This document shows positions 28,819 to 41,498 of a DNA stretch of 64,000 nt, one piece after another (the stretch's first letter is position 1; every line of letters begins with the position of its first letter). The stretch spans positions 3,658,001 through 3,722,000 of the forward strand of contig CP099977.1 of the NCBI GenBank assembly GCA_024372495.1, read 5' to 3'. The notes beneath the pieces are model-generated. The model worked only from the letters and a program-made list of their open reading frames with translations. It had not been told where the DNA came from and did no database searches. The position numbers were made by a program, and so were the translations under genes. Source of the stretch: Pseudarthrobacter sp. Fe7. Lineage in GTDB: Bacteria; Actinomycetota; Actinomycetes; Actinomycetales; Micrococcaceae.

Positions 28819-29473
28819 TGATTTTCGGGTCCTGATTGTGGACGACGACTTCCATGTGGCCAAGCTCCATGCGGCCTACGTAGACTCGGTGGCCGGGTTC
28901 CTGGCGTTGGCGCCTGTTGGTACGGCTTCGCTGGCGCTGCAGGCCATCCACAGCCTGCGGCCGGATCTGGTACTGCTGGACGTGTATCTTCCGGACGCCT
29001 CCGGTGTGGACCTGCTGCAGCAACTGGATGTGGACACCATCATCCTCAGCGCCGCGTCCGATCCCGCGTCGGTCCGGGTGGCGTTCCGCCGCGGCGCGCT
29101 GGGATACCTGCTCAAGCCCTTCACGGCGGAGTCCCTGTCCCAGCAGCTTCGCTCCTATGCCCGGTACCGGCGCCTCCTGGGCCAGCCGGGGGCATTGGAC
29201 CAGGAGGCCGTGGAACGCGCAAAACGGTCGCTGATCCCGGGGGATGTCACGTCGTCGTCGAAACCCCGCTCGGCAACCGAAGCGGCGGTGCTGGAATCAC
29301 TGGCTCCGGGCGAACAGTATTCCGCCGCCGAAGTGGCCGCCCGGGTGGGCGTCTCCCGCGCCACGGCACAGCGCTACCTGTCGTCGCTGGCCGACGACGG
29401 CGCGGTGGACATCCAGTTGCGCTACGGCACCACGGGCAGGCCGGAACACCGGTACGGCCTGCCGGCAAGGTAG
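28811..29473 (+). CDS. CitB-type response regulator
   Basis: A 220-residue partner of the upstream kinase. The receiver domain starts FRVLIVDDDFHVAKLH, has the phosphorylated Asp in DLVLLDVYLPDASG and the Lys in GYLLKPFTAE. The C-terminal DNA-binding part is an HTH of the CitB/DpiA group (YSAAEVAARVGVSRATAQRYL) ending in TGRPEHRYGL. ATG 28811 lies inside the kinase's last codons (8-base overlap), with AAAGG six bases upstream, so translation is coupled. It likely activates the divergent citrate transporter. Confidence 0.92.
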   Translation: MADDFRVLIVDDDFHVAKLHAAYVDSVAGFLALAPVGTASLALQAIHSLRPDLVLLDVYLPDASGVDLLQQLDVDTIILSAASDPASVRVAFRRGALGYLLKPFTAESLSQQLRSYARYRRLLGQPGALDQEAVERAKRSLIPGDVTSSSKPRSATEAAVLESLAPGEQYSAAEVAARVGVSRATAQRYLSSLADDGAVDIQLRYGTTGRPEHRYGLPAR

Positions 29474-29485
29474 GCAGGAGAGCCT

Positions 29486-29560
29486 ACGCGATGCAGGCAT
29501 CCGGAAGCGTGCGTCGAAGCGAGGAACGAGCGAGCACGCGGAGGATGTCTGTATCGCGTT
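29486..29560. repeat. Imperfect inverted repeat between convergent genes
   Basis: ACGCGATGCAGGCATCC faces GGATGTCTGTATCGCGT, with a further GCGTGC/GCACGC pairing inside and a loop of about 15 bases. It touches the stop codon of the Rid gene and lies 13 bases after the response regulator stop. A bidirectional terminator is the simplest role. Confidence 0.6.
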
Positions 29561-29939
29561 ACTCGCTCTTCTGGGCGACGAGTTCGATCTCGACGAGCAT
29601 CTTCGGATCCAGGAACGGGAGTACGTGGACCAGGGAGAGGGTGGGGCGGATCTCGCCGAACACCTCGCCGTGGGCCCGGCCGGCCTCTTCCCACTTGCTG
29701 ATGTCCGTCAGGTACAGCTTGGACTGCACCACGTCCCCGTAGCCGAAACCGGCGTCGGCCAGGACCTTCCCGAGTTTCAGCAGGATGTACTGGGTCTGGG
29801 TGTAGAAGTCATCCCCCACTACCCCATCATCGCCGCTGGCCGCGGTGGCCGAGATGTAGAGGGTGTTGTCCACCTGGACTGCACGGGAGTAGCCGAGGGT
29901 CTGTTCCCAGACGGATCCGCTGCCGAAGGTTTTGCGCAT
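29559..29939 (-). CDS. Rid family protein (YjgF/YER057c/UK114)
   Basis: A 126-residue single-domain protein with the Rid fold: YSRAVQVDNTLYISATAASG near the N terminus, FGYGDVVQSKLYLTDISKWEE in the middle and FLDPKMLVEIELVAQ at the end. Classic RidA deaminates enamine/imine intermediates with an Arg in an RPART-like block. Here that block reads RPTLSLVHV, so the catalytic Arg is absent and the protein probably belongs to a non-RidA subgroup. ATG at 29939 with GAAAGG seven bases before it. Confidence 0.88.
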   Translation of the reverse strand: MRKTFGSGSVWEQTLGYSRAVQVDNTLYISATAASGDDGVVGDDFYTQTQYILLKLGKVLADAGFGYGDVVQSKLYLTDISKWEEAGRAHGEVFGEIRPTLSLVHVLPFLDPKMLVEIELVAQKSE

Positions 29940-29986
29940 GGGTGGGCCTTTCAAAGCTGGAATGGGTCGCCACCACTGTAGGGCTG

Positions 29987-30490
29987 CTACAGGTCGCGCC
30001 GGTAAACCAGCAGTTTTATGTCAGTTTCCGGAACGAACCAGTCCCGTTCAGGCACGCGCTGGAAGCCGGTCTTGCGGTACAGCCCGTGCGCGCTTTCCCA
30101 GGTTTGCCCGGTGGTGAGGGACACCCCGCGGACCCCGGGAAGCGTCCTGGCGTGGCTGACGATGGCATCCACCATGGCTTTGCCGGCGCCGCTGCGCTGG
30201 ACGGCAGGATCCACCACCAGCATGCGGAACTCCAGTTCGTCCTGCAGTGCAATGTCCGCGTACGGTTCGCCTGCTCGTGCCAGGGTCACGGACCCGATCA
30301 CCAACCCGTCACGCTCGGCCACCCAGATGGTGGCCTTGCCCGCGCGCTCTGCCACGTCCATGATCTTGACCATGTACGGGTGCGCGGCGTCATTGAAGTA
30401 GCCCGCGGAGAGGTAGGAGGCACCGGTGATGCGGGCAACGGCGGGGAAGTCGGCCTCGACGGCGGGACGGATGGTTAACTGCGGCTGCAC
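29987..30490 (-). CDS. GNAT-family N-acetyltransferase
   Basis: A 167-residue GNAT enzyme. It has the beta-strand TIWVAERDGLVIGSVTLA, the acetyl-CoA pyrophosphate loop as VVDPAVQRSGAGKAMVDAIV, and the C-terminal ESAHGLYRKTGFQRV block. Such enzymes acetylate amines of small molecules or proteins; the substrate here is unknown. It sits alone between the Rid gene and the inositol-phosphatase-like gene, all on the minus strand with gaps of about 50-100 bases. Confidence 0.9.
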   Translation of the reverse strand: MQPQLTIRPAVEADFPAVARITGASYLSAGYFNDAAHPYMVKIMDVAERAGKATIWVAERDGLVIGSVTLARAGEPYADIALQDELEFRMLVVDPAVQRSGAGKAMVDAIVSHARTLPGVRGVSLTTGQTWESAHGLYRKTGFQRVPERDWFVPETDIKLLVYRRDL

Positions 30491-30587
30491 CCATCAATGG
30501 TAGTGCCGGCGCGCCGCGCATCACTGCGAGAAGGCGCTTTCCGTGACCGAACTATCAGAACGGATCGCCTTACGCGTCAGGGCCCGC

Positions 30588-34417
<3,830 letters not shown>

Positions 34418-34537
34418 TGCTACCTTTCGATGCGCGCAGCCCCCACCGCGGCTTTCTGGTGTCCCCGGTAGTCTTCTACAGCGCCCAGCGGGGCCGCAAA
34501 TCCGCCGCAGTGGCGGCCCCGCTGGCATCCGGCCTGA

Positions 34538-37500
34538 TCAGTCCCGGTTTTCAGGCGGCAGCGCCACCTGGATTTTCCGTGCCTTGCCGCGTCCCACCAC
34601 GTATCCGCGGCCTGGGATGAAGTCGGGGCTCACGCGGCCCAGGGAGGTGTTGAGCAGGCTGTCGCCCTCGATGTCCCCCGGGTTGAGGAGCAGGCCCCGC
34701 CGCCCGGATTTGAAGGGCTGGGCAAGCTGCCAGGCGCTGGACCAGGTGGAGGACTCGGACTCGCCCACCACCCACTGGTCCGCCTTCAGTGATGCGGTAA
34801 CCAACTGTGCCACTCCGGATTCGGCGATCGTGTCGGTGAACTCCGTGAGGCCTTCGATGAAGATGGCCACCATGCCCGGGTTTCCGGTGGAATGCTCCAC
34901 CAGGTCCTCCACCAGCTCGGCAAGGTCGTCCGGCCCCACCACGGAGCGGTTCCAGATGGGAAGGGAGGCGACGGCGGACCGCCGGGATCCAAGGTAGATC
35001 AGCTCGGTTGCGGGGTTGGACCGGCGAAGTGCGTAGGCCAGGGTCACCAGGGCCACGGTCCGGCCGGCACCCGGGGGCCCGCCAGCAGCAGCGGGCCGCG
35101 GGCCATGATCTCCGCGGGCTGCAGTGACTCGTCGTCCACGCCGATGACAGGGAGGTCCTGGCTGCCGGCGGGCAGGAGGTCCAGGTCCACCTGCTCCGGA
35201 AGCCGTTCGATTCCGGGGGCGGTATCCAGGCCCTGGCGCAGCATGGCTTCCCTGAGCTTGTGGACTTCGCGCGCCTGCAGGGCCAGGTTCGAGTTGCCGC
35301 CCAGGACGGCGAGCCTGCACTTCGAGCCCGTCCAGGAGTCCGCGGCCCGGGGGCGAGGTGGCGGTGAGGACATCCCTGGGCACGTCCATGGAGATGTAGT
35401 CGTCCTCGTTGGAGAGCCGCAGCACCAGCCGCCGCTGGATGGAGGCGAGCAGCGATGCCGGGACGGCGTTGGGCCGGTCGCCCGTGACCACCAGATGGAT
35501 GCCCAGGGTGCGGCCGTCGGTTGCGAGCCTGCAGGAAGATGTCCCAGAGCCCGGACAGCTTGCTGTGCTCGTACGCTTCGCGGAACGCGGACATGCCGTC
35601 CACCAGCACGAAGATGCGCTTCTCGTCCGGCCGGTTGGCCAGCTTCCGGTACTCCACGATGGTGGACGCCCGCACCTCGGCGAACTGGGCGGACCGCAGG
35701 CTCGGCGATGTCCCGCAGGAGGCGGAGCAGCCGCCCCACGCGTTCCACGTCGTCGCCATTGATGATCTCCCCCACGTGCGGAAGCTCTTCCAGCATCCGC
35801 AGCCCGGCCGAGCCGCAGTCAATGCCGTACACATGGACGGGGCCGCCGCGGGGGTGACAGCCGCCGCGATCGCGATGCCGCGGAGGGCGGCGGACTTGCC
35901 GGAACCGCCCGTGCCGTAAATGGCCATATTGCCGTCCCGGTCCGGTTCGTAGAAAACGGTCGGCTGGTCCTGGTGGGCGGGATCGTCGGCAACGCCCAGC
36001 AGCAGTTGTTCGTCGGTACGGGGGTTGGGCAGCTTGGAGAAGTCGTAGGTCTTGGCGAGGCTCGTCCAACCACGGCTTGCGCGGCGGCTGGATGGCCAGC
36101 GTGTCCGCGGCGTGCATGATGGTGGAGGTCATCCGTGCGATGTCGTTGGGTCCGGCCGGTTCCTGGGCAACAGGCTTGTCAGGGGCCGGCGCCTCCCAGG
36201 CTGGGACCGGAGCCGAAGGCCATTTCCACGATGTCGATCTGGGGCCGCTGGGGTTTGTCCGTGGTCCAGCCGCCCGCGTAGCCGGTCTGGAACCCCTGGA
36301 TGCGGCCCGGTCCGGTCTTGGCGGCGCCGCGGCCCGGAATGGCGGGGTCGAAGTAGGCGGCGTCCGGGACGCCCAGGATGTCCGTGGCGTCATCCTCATC
36401 GGCCATGCGCAAGGCAACGCGGAGGTTGGTGTTGGCACGGAGGTTGTCCTTGATGACGCCGGCCGGGCGCTGGGTGGCCAGGATGAGGTGCAGGCCCAGG
36501 GAGCGGCCACGGGCGGCCACGTCCACCACGCCGTCCACGAACTCGGGAACATCGCCGGCCAGTGCGGCGAACTCGTCCACGATGATGATCAGGTACGGCG
36601 GGGCTTCGGGGTCTGCCTCCCGCTGCAGGGCCAGCAGGTCCTTGGCCTTCTTCCGGTTCAGCAACTGCTCCCGGTAGTGGAGTTCCGCCCGCAGCGAGGT
36701 CAAGGCCCGGCGCACCAGGTGCGGGGACAGGTCCGTCACCAGGCCCACGGTGTGCGGAAGGTTGATGCAGTCCGCGAACGCGGCGCCGCCCTTGTAGTCC
36801 ACGAACAGGAAGCTGACGCGGTCAGGGCTGTAGGCGGCGGCCATGCCCATCACCCAGGACTGCAGGAACTCGGATTTGCCGGCGCCGGTGGTCCCACCCA
36901 CCAGGGCGTGCGGCCCCTCGTTCTTCAGGTCCAGGTACAGCGGCTCGATGCCCTTGGATCCCACCAGGGCCCTGAGGGTGCCGTTGTCCTTGCGGTTGGC
37001 CACGGCGGAGGCGTGCACGGAGTTGTTTTCCGTCCAGCGCTCGGCCACAGCCTGGGGGTTGTCCAGGAAGTCCTTGCCGATCAGGGTTGCATAGGACACC
37101 GCGCGCGGCAGGTCGGAATCGTCGTTGACGGGCTTGCCCACATCAACGACGGGTGCCAGCATCCGGGCGAGCCTGGGCCGCGAGCTCCGCGTCCACGCTC
37201 TCGCAGCTGACCGGGTAGGTGTGGCGGCCCAGGCGCACCTGGCCGGTGGTGGTGCCGTGGTCCCCGTCAACCACCATGAAGTCGCGGCATGCGGCCGGCA
37301 GCGCCTGGATGTCCGTGGCTACCCACAGGACATGGATGCCGCAGTCGGGTCCCCGTTCGGCCAGCCGCGTGAGGCGACCGCGGTCCACGGGGGCGTCATC
37401 CTCCACGATGACCAGCACGGACGGGAGGACCGGCTCTTCCAGCTCATGTTTGGCCGGGTCGATGCCGGGGCGCAGGTCAGGACCGGACCGCTTGGCCGCC

Positions 37501-38988
37501 GCCTCCCGGGCATCGACCAGGTCCTCGAGCCTGGCCAGCAGGGAGGACCCGCCGGCGGAACCGGCGGCAAGGTGGTCTCCGCCCAGTGGGCTGTGGCCCG
37601 AGCCGACGTGCGGCAGCCACTGCAGCCAGTTCCAGCGTTCGCGGGACTGGGCGGACGTAATGGCGGTAAGGACCACCTCGGCTGGAGAGTGCAGCCCCAC
37701 CAGCTGCAGCACCATGCCGCGGGCGACGTCGTCCACCAGGCCACGGGCACCGGCAATGCCGAGGGCGCCGGAGGTGCGCAGCTGGGACACCACGGGAACG
37801 CCTTCGATCTCGCTGAACTGCTTGATGCAGTCCTGGATTTCGCGGGCGTACTGGACTTCGGTGTCGTTGTTGGAGGGTTCCTCCAGCGGGACGCGGGACG
37901 GCGCGGTCCCCAGGCCGAACCGGAGGCCCAAGAAGGACGAATGCTCAGGGCGGTGCGTCCACAGCAGCGGGCCGAGCTTGTAGATGGCATCCACGGTGTC
38001 GCTCACGGACGGCGCTTCCTGGAGCCTGACCGCCCGCTCCACGTGTTGCAGGCTCGGTTAGGTCCTGCCGGAAGGCGGCCATGGAGGCACGGAACTGCTT
38101 GAGCTGTTCCTTCTGCTGCTTCCGGGTACGCATCTTCTGGTCCACGTAGTGGCCAACGATGAACAGGGGCATCATCAGCATGAACACCACGGAGAGCATG
38201 TTCTGCGTGACCGCGAAGATCACCGCACCCATCATCAGCGGCGCCACCAGCATGATGTAGGGAAAAGGCTGGTCCTCGGGGCGCTTGGGTCCGGCGGGCA
38301 GGACCCGCTTGGGTACGTCGAAGCGGGGCACCACCCGCGGGGAGCGGTTGAAGTCCACAAGGGGCGACGTCGGCGCTGCCGCATGGTTGTGCCCCAGCGG
38401 CACCACGGTGACGGTGGTGTCACCCAGGGTCACCGTGTCGGACGAGTTCAGCGTGGCACGCGTGACGGGCAGCCCGTCCATCAGGAGGCCGTTCGCCGAG
38501 TTGGTGTCCACGATTTCGATGCTTTCGCCCACCGTGATCCGGGCGTGCCGCTTGGAGGTGAGCGGGTCGGCCAGGCGGATGTCCACGTCCCGGTCCCGGC
38601 CAATGTAGCTGGTGCCGGTGGGCAGTGAAAATTCGCGTCCGACGTCGGGCCCGGACAGCACGCGAAGGGTTGCGGCGGCCGGTCCGCGGCTGGCGCCGGG
38701 CTCGTGGAACCGCTCGCTGACCTGGGCCAGTGACACCACGGAGCCGGGACGGAGCCCTGATTCGAGGAGGTTGTCCTCCCGGGCCAGGATGTTTCCGCTG
38801 ATCCCGGCGCCCACGAACGCTTCGTCGATCCGCAGCGAAAGGTTGTCCGGCGCCGGGGTGCCCTTGCGGTCCGGGTCGGCAGCCCACAGCACGGTGGCGA
38901 TATCGGCCACCGTGGCCATGCCGTCCACCGTAACGGCCAGATCCTTGGCGTCCGCGGGTTCGCGGCGGAGTGTCAGTCGGATCCTCAT
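34538..38988 (-). CDS. EssC-like FtsK/SpoIIIE secretion ATPase (nine frame breaks)
   Basis: Multi-domain motor of type VII-like secretion. After correction it has 1,481 residues, the length of EssC. Order: ubiquitin-like N terminus, FHA domain (SYIGRDRDVDIRL, SKRHARI, about 105-200), two membrane helices near 245-290, then three FtsK ATPase modules with Walker A GGTTGAGKS near 695, YGTGGSGKS near 1023 and GPPGAGRT near 1301 (Lys replaced by Arg). Walker B of the first is LIIIVDEFAAL. Breaks: seven AGCT-to-AGCCT sites (35311, 35525, 35697, 36057, 36197, 37169, 38049) and two short G runs (35073, 35850). ATG overlaps the preceding stop (ATGA). Confidence 0.87.
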
Positions 38989-39689
38989 CCTTCGTCCACG
39001 CCCCTCATCTTCTCAAGCAGGTACAGGTCCTCGGATGTCACGAGGTGGGTGGTGACTGCATGCTCCACCAGGCGTGCGCGCCGGTTGGTGGCGAGCTTCC
39101 CGCCGCCTCCGCGCAGCCCCGCCACGCCCACCCGGTCCAGCTTGTCGCAGACGTTGTCCAGTTTGCGGTTGAAGCGGGTCAGCGCCCAGCCAAGGGTCTT
39201 GGCTGCGGCCGCGGAGGACGGGATGGCGCTGAAGCCGGTGCCTTCGCGCCGGAGCACGGGCTCGGCGAGCGCCACGATCAGCGCCTTCTGCGCGTCGGTG
39301 AAGACCACGGGTCCGATGGTGGTGTCGCCGCTGGTGGCGCCTTCCCGGGCTTCCTGGCGGAAGGACGGCGTCTTCAGGTGCACGGCGAACTCGTAGGTGG
39401 TGGGGCCGGCCGTAAAGATGATGTTGGTGTGGCTGAATACCAGCGGAATCCGGGCACCGGGCGACAGCCAGGCCTGCATGCCGCCGGAAGCGTCAGCTAC
39501 GGTGGCGGAGAGCATGCTGCCCACGTTGCTGAGCCACCAGATGCCGTCATAGCGGGCCACCTGCAGGAACTGCCGGTGAAGGTACGGGTTGTCATCCACC
39601 TCAAGGTCGCCCTCGCGGCCAATGTTGAACACGTCCTCGTCCGATGGCTCATACCATTCGCCACAAAAATCTATTGCTAGATCCCCCAT
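38985..39689 (-). CDS. FHA-like N-terminal domain protein of the kinase/EssC cluster
   Basis: A 234-residue protein. The N-terminal half has FHA-like features (FNIGREGDLEVDDNPYLHRQF, WWLSNVGS), and the middle reads LSPGARIPLVF and FTAGPTTYEFAVHL. The C-terminal half (TDAQKALIVALAEPVL to DLYLLEKMRG) looks helical and may hold a winged helix (FNRKLDNVCDKLDRVGVAGL). The usual FHA Ser/His pair is only partly kept, so phosphopeptide binding is unproven. ATG at 39689 with AGGAGG eight bases before. It follows the kinase gene by 45 bases and overlaps the EssC-like start, placing it in the same operon. Confidence 0.7.
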   Translation of the reverse strand: MGDLAIDFCGEWYEPSDEDVFNIGREGDLEVDDNPYLHRQFLQVARYDGIWWLSNVGSMLSATVADASGGMQAWLSPGARIPLVFSHTNIIFTAGPTTYEFAVHLKTPSFRQEAREGATSGDTTIGPVVFTDAQKALIVALAEPVLRREGTGFSAIPSSAAAAKTLGWALTRFNRKLDNVCDKLDRVGVAGLRGGGGKLATNRRARLVEHAVTTHLVTSEDLYLLEKMRGVDEG

Positions 39690-39734
39690 GATCCATGCCT
39701 CCTCAGTGGGCAATATGTTTGCGTCATCAGCTGG

Positions 39735-41498
39735 TTAGTCCTGCAGGCAAGCGACGGAGTCCGGGCCTTCCGGCGAGGCGCTGCCGTCGGCCCGCACCAG
39801 GATCACTTCCAGGCAAATGGGAGTCGGGCCGAACCCGGAGATAAAGGCCTTGGTTTGCTTTGTGGTGTCGTAGGGCCCATCCTCCTTGGCCGATTTGGTG
39901 CGGTACTTGTATGAATCGCCTAACCTGGGCTGCGGGTTGGTCCAGGTGAAGATGATGGTGTTCCGGTCTTCGGGCTTTCGTGACGCCGAGAGGCCTTCAA
40001 CGCTGGGGACCGTGCCGCTGTCCACGGCGTCGGCAGGCGGCTTGCTGACCTGCTGGGTTTCCACCGCTTTGGGCGTGCCGGTTGCGGTGTTGGCGACCAC
40101 GATTCCCACCACCGCCGCCAGGGCCAGGAGGGTCCCGCCGGCCAGCGCGAGCCAGAGGTTGCGCTTGCCATGGTCTGCCGCAGGCGCCGCCTGGGGCTGG
40201 TCCACGTTGACGGGCCGCTGCACGGTGGCGTCGGCGGTGTAGGTGTCCGGCCCGGCGTCTGTTACCGGGGCACCATAGTTTGCCGTGCCCGGGCTGCCGC
40301 GCAGAACGGTGGACTGTGCCCACTCCCCCTGGCCGCCGCCGTCGGCCGCGCCTGCCGCAGGGGCAGCCGCCCCCGCGGCACTTGCGGGAATGGAGGGCAC
40401 AGCGGGGGCCGGCCGCCATTGGCTGGGGGCGGCAGGGGTGAAGTTCGACGGCGGGACGGCGCCACTCCGGCGTCCCGTGGCATCGCTCCCGGTGCCCGGC
40501 GCGCTGGGGCGGGTGCGGGCCGGAAAGGTTGGCGCGCTGCCGGTCCGCTCGGGATCTATGGCGGCGATGCTGCGGACGCGGGTTTCCTCGGTGCCGTCGT
40601 CCGGGTGGCTCTCCTCCTGCTGGGGTTCCTCCAGGACCTCGAACGGCGTGACGGAGAGGTTGAGCTCGGCCTGGATGCGCTGCAGGGCCAGGGCGAAGGC
40701 GTGCGCGGAGGAATATCGGGACTGCGGCGATTTGGCCATGGCCGTTGCCAGGGCCAGTTCCAGTGACTCCGGCACGTCCGGACGGCCCAGCCGGGGCAGC
40801 GGCGTGTTGCTGATCCGGTTGATCAGTTCGCGCTGGGAGTTGTCCGCGCCCGGCATGACGAAGGGCGACCGGCCGGCCAGGAGCGTGTAAAGCGTGGCGC
40901 CGAGGGCCCAGACGTCCACCATGACGCCGTCAACACTGCCGTCCCGGAACTGCTCGGGCGGGGACCAGGGAATGGACATGCCCGAGTCGTCGTCCGAGTC
41001 CCCGGCAAGGGTGCCGGAAATACCGAAGTCGGTCAGGGCGGGACGGTTGTAGTCCGTCACCAGGATGTTGGCGGGCTTGATGTCCCGGTGGGCGATGCCG
41101 GCGCGGTGGGCGGTTTCGACGGCGGACGCCACCTGGATGCCGACGGCCAGGACCTCATCGACGCTGAAGCGCTGCCGGCGGTACCGCACGTCAAGGCTGG
41201 GCCGGGAGCAGTACTCCATAGCCAGGTAGGAGTGCCCGTCGTCCGTCACTTCCGCTTCGAAAATGGTGACGATGTAGGGGTGCGAAGACAGCTGGGCCAT
41301 GAGGTTGGCCTCTGACTCGAAGCGCCGCCGGGCGCCCTCGGTCTTCAAATCCGAGAGCAGTACCTTGACGGCGACCTTCCGGCGCGGCCTGTCCTGTTCG
41401 TAAAGGTAGACGTCGGAAAACCCGCCCGAGCCGAGCAGGCTGACATAGCTAAAGCCCGGGATGCGGGGCGGCGGCGCAACGGGCCGTTTGGAACTCAA
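39735..41498 (-). CDS. Membrane Ser/Thr protein kinase
   Basis: A 587-residue Hanks-type kinase. The N-terminal kinase domain has LLGSGGFSDVYL, the ATP Lys in VAVKVL, the catalytic loop HRDIKPANILV, TDFGIS and the SPPEQF region. A Pro/Ala/Ser-rich juxtamembrane stretch holds TEETRVRS and QSTVLR, likely autophosphorylation sites. A single helix (LALAGGTLLALAAVVGIVV, about residue 450) leads to an extracellular FN3-like domain (IIFTWTNPQPRLG) instead of PASTA repeats. TTG start at 41498 with GGAG upstream; the start overlaps the previous stop in TTGA. It likely phosphorylates the FHA partners around it. Confidence 0.93.
   Translation of the reverse strand: MSSKRPVAPPPRIPGFSYVSLLGSGGFSDVYLYEQDRPRRKVAVKVLLSDLKTEGARRRFESEANLMAQLSSHPYIVTIFEAEVTDDGHSYLAMEYCSRPSLDVRYRRQRFSVDEVLAVGIQVASAVETAHRAGIAHRDIKPANILVTDYNRPALTDFGISGTLAGDSDDDSGMSIPWSPPEQFRDGSVDGVMVDVWALGATLYTLLAGRSPFVMPGADNSQRELINRISNTPLPRLGRPDVPESLELALATAMAKSPQSRYSSAHAFALALQRIQAELNLSVTPFEVLEEPQQEESHPDDGTEETRVRSIAAIDPERTGSAPTFPARTRPSAPGTGSDATGRRSGAVPPSNFTPAAPSQWRPAPAVPSIPASAAGAAAPAAGAADGGGQGEWAQSTVLRGSPGTANYGAPVTDAGPDTYTADATVQRPVNVDQPQAAPAADHGKRNLWLALAGGTLLALAAVVGIVVANTATGTPKAVETQQVSKPPADAVDSGTVPSVEGLSASRKPEDRNTIIFTWTNPQPRLGDSYKYRTKSAKEDGPYDTTKQTKAFISGFGPTPICLEVILVRADGSASPEGPDSVACLQD

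Noticed and set aside
34538..38988. Calling the EssC-like gene a pseudogene
   Set aside because: Motifs are intact on both sides of each break, the error signature matches that seen in essential genes, and correction gives exactly the family length.
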